DNA from: Marinibacterium anthonyi
Lineage (GTDB): Bacteria; Pseudomonadota; Alphaproteobacteria; Rhodobacterales; Rhodobacteraceae
Assembly (NCBI GenBank): GCA_003217735.2
Contig: CP031585.1
Coordinates: 372,001 to 436,000, forward strand
Direction of reading: 5' to 3'
DNA length: 64,000 nucleotides
Positions 62,303-64,000 of the stretch are shown here, piece after piece. Below the pieces are notes generated by a model. The model saw only the letters and a program-made list of their open reading frames with translations. It was not told the DNA's origin and searched no databases. Position numbers and translations under genes: made by a program. Every line of letters starts with the position of its first letter. Position 1 is the stretch's first letter.

Positions 62303-63208
62303 TCAACGCGCAGCCCTGCATCTTGGCGGCAGCTCCCGCACCAGCAGGTCCCAGATCCGCCGGATCCGCGGGTTATGGCGCATCTTCTCGTGCGCCGTGA
62401 TCCAGACGGGCAGGGGCGGGATGCCCAGGTCCATCGGCAGTTCCTCGACCAGCGGCTCGGCGCGGCCCACCGGCACCTGCGCGAACCCGATCCCGCAGCC
62501 CGCCCGGATCAGCGCCATGTAGGTCGCCTGGTTGTCGCAGCGCACCGCGAAATCCTCGCGCCGGGCGGGCATCCCCATGGCGCGCATCGTCTGCAGGATC
62601 AGCGGGTTGCGGTCGAACCCCACCAGGTCATGGGCCGCCAGGTCCTCGACCCGTTGCGGCCGCCCGGCCCGGTCCAGGTAATCCGTCGCGGCAAAGGCCC
62701 CGATCGCGATATCGGCCAGGTGCCGCGTCACCAGGTCCAGCTGGGTCGGCCGGTACATGCGCAGCGCGATGTCGGCCTCCCGGAAATGCAGGCTTTCGCT
62801 TTCGTCCGAAGGCGCCAGCTCGATCGCGATCTCCGGCGCCTCCCGCCGGATCCGGGCCAGCGCGCCGGGCAGCACGTAATGGGACAGGAACAGGCTTGCC
62901 GTCACCCGCACCGTTCCGGCGGTCTGCCCCGCCTGTTGCGCCGCCGCCATGCTCAGCGCATGCACGGCCGCCGCCATCGCCCTTGCATGGGGCAACAGCG
63001 CCGCGCCCGCCGCGCTCAGCCGCAGTCCCCGCGCATGGCGGTCGAACAGCTGCGTGCCCAGCGTGGCTTCCAGCGCCTGAACCTGCCGCCCCAGCGTCGG
63101 CTGGCTGCGCCCCAGCGCCTGCGCGGCGCCGGACAGCGACCCATGATCGGCCACCGACAGAAAGCTCTGCACCAGCGACCAGTCCTGCAAGGTAAGCCTG
63201 TCATCCAT
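62303..63208 (-). CDS. LysR-family regulator
   Basis: A 301-residue LysR-type regulator with winged helix in residues 1-62 (SLSGAAQALGRSQPTLGRQV) and an effector domain after about residue 90. It is divergent from the epimerase-like gene across 93 bases, the usual arrangement of a regulator and its target, but the target here is broken. Confidence 0.9.
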   Translation of the reverse strand: MDDRLTLQDWSLVQSFLSVADHGSLSGAAQALGRSQPTLGRQVQALEATLGTQLFDRHARGLRLSAAGAALLPHARAMAAAVHALSMAAAQQAGQTAGTVRVTASLFLSHYVLPGALARIRREAPEIAIELAPSDESESLHFREADIALRMYRPTQLDLVTRHLADIAIGAFAATDYLDRAGRPQRVEDLAAHDLVGFDRNPLILQTMRAMGMPARREDFAVRCDNQATYMALIRAGCGIGFAQVPVGRAEPLVEELPMDLGIPPLPVWITAHEKMRHNPRIRRIWDLLVRELPPRCRAAR

Positions 63209-63301
63209 TCAACTGTGAATACCAGACCTGCGCATTCAGGCAATAACCCCAGCGCTCGCGAATGGCTACCTGAAGCACATCCCACCGCAGGAGCTCCGCC
63301 C

Positions 63302-64000
63302 ATGTCCCGATCCATCCTCATCCTCGGCGCCCGTGGCCGCATGGGCCGCAACGCGGCGCAGGCCTTCGCGGCGGCCGGCTGGTCCGTCACCGCCTTCGAC
63401 CGCGCCACCGGCGATCTCATGGCGCAGGCCCGGAGCCAGGACGTCATCCTCAACGCCTGGAACCCGATCTACAGCGACTGGCAGGCCCGGCTGCCCGGGG
63501 CCTCACCGCACAGGTGATCCAAGCCGCCCGCGCCTCGGGTGCGACGATCATGATCCCCGGCAACGTCTATGCCTTCGGGCCACGGACCCCGGCGCCCTGG
63601 TCGGCCACATCCCCGCAGTCCGCCACCAACCTCCTCGGCCGGTTGCGTCGGCAGATGGAATCCTCCTACCGCGCCTCCGGCCTGCCCACGATCATCCTGC
63701 GCGCGGGCGATTACATCGACACCGAAGCGTCCGGCACCTGGTTCGACCGGGTCATGACCCCAAAAATCGCGCAGGGCCGGTTCACCTGGCCCGGCAACCC
63801 GGCCATCCCCCATGCCTGGGCCTTCCTGCCGGATGTCGCCCGCGCCATGGTCGCGCTGGCCAATGCGCGCGCCACCCTGCCGACCTTCGCCGACATCCCC
63901 TTACCGGGCTACACGATGACAGGCCGGGACATGGCCCGCCACCTGTGCGCCATCACCGGCCGCAGCATCCGCACCAGGCCCTTCCCCTGGTGGGCCCTGC
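63302..64000 (+). pseudogene. NAD(P)-dependent epimerase/dehydratase, frameshifted, 3' end outside window
   Basis: The ATG at 63302 opens a Rossmann start (SILILGARGRMGRNAAQAFA) that runs to WQARLPG and then hits a TGA at 63515. From about 63500 another phase continues the same protein (LTAQVIQAARASGATIMIPG, NVYAFGPRTPAPW) to the window end without a stop. The break is at a GGGG-CC run near 63497-63502 and equals +2 or -1 bases. It is either a real frameshift or a base-calling error. Confidence 0.75.

Overview
The window is GC-rich and reads as the chromosome of a marine-type alphaproteobacterium of the Rhodobacterales (Roseobacter group). Supporting signs are the NasT-NasS nitrate locus, a DUF2794 protein, a DMSP-lyase-family cupin, the alphaproteobacterial form of SerC, the ATP-grasp/alpha-E/transglutaminase/Anbu operon, and copies of an intergenic repeat (GGTATTTGGG type) that I associate with this group. 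No phage, transposase, CRISPR array or rRNA was seen. One tRNA gene, tRNA-Pro(CGG), is present.

Region 1 (0-15 kb, minus strand): an unrelated partial sulfotransferase, then one long assimilatory nitrate locus. In transcription order it is nasT-nasS, a 288-base leader, nrtA, nrtB, a fused nrtCD, a globin, a tandem-GAF protein, nirB, nirD, nasA and a TrpD2-like gene. The leader holds two hexaloop hairpins of the kind bound by ANTAR proteins. The second hairpin overlaps the 5' arm of a strong intrinsic terminator, so the RNA looks like a NasT-controlled antitermination switch. Nitrate would be sensed by NasS, which releases NasT; the operon then imports nitrate, reduces it to ammonium and handles NO or nitrite side effects.

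Region 2 (15-38 kb): a secreted RNase T2, a decay zone with two gene remnants, serC-serA, the DMSP-lyase-like cupin, a phosphatase, a thiolase, a repeat cluster, an NlpC/P60 peptidase with a leucyl aminopeptidase, carbonic anhydrase, asd, an HpaI aldolase/PLP decarboxylase pair divergent from an HpaR-type MarR regulator, and the four-gene Anbu operon.

Region 3 (38-47 kb): copA-cueR behind a CueR-type 19-bp-spacer promoter that appears to give a leaderless mRNA, then a PotABCD-type ABC importer and a YjhX-family gene.

Region 4 (47-59 kb) is the most interesting part. It is a nitrogen-scavenging cluster around a LysR gene: allophanate hydrolase on one strand; on the other a BMP-type ABC importer, a formamidase, a biuret hydrolase, a cyanuric acid hydrolase/barbiturase-family enzyme, a triuret-hydrolase-like paralogue and a small cupin. 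Together these predict uptake and stepwise hydrolysis of cyanuric acid, triuret or biuret to ammonia and CO2. Two nearly identical 23-bp palindromes with a T-N11-A core lie on both sides of the lysR gene and are likely its operators.

Region 5 (59-64 kb): an orphan minus-strand terminator that may end an unannotated small RNA, tRNA-Pro, a DMT transporter, an aquaporin, leuB, a LysR regulator and a frameshifted epimerase that runs off the window.
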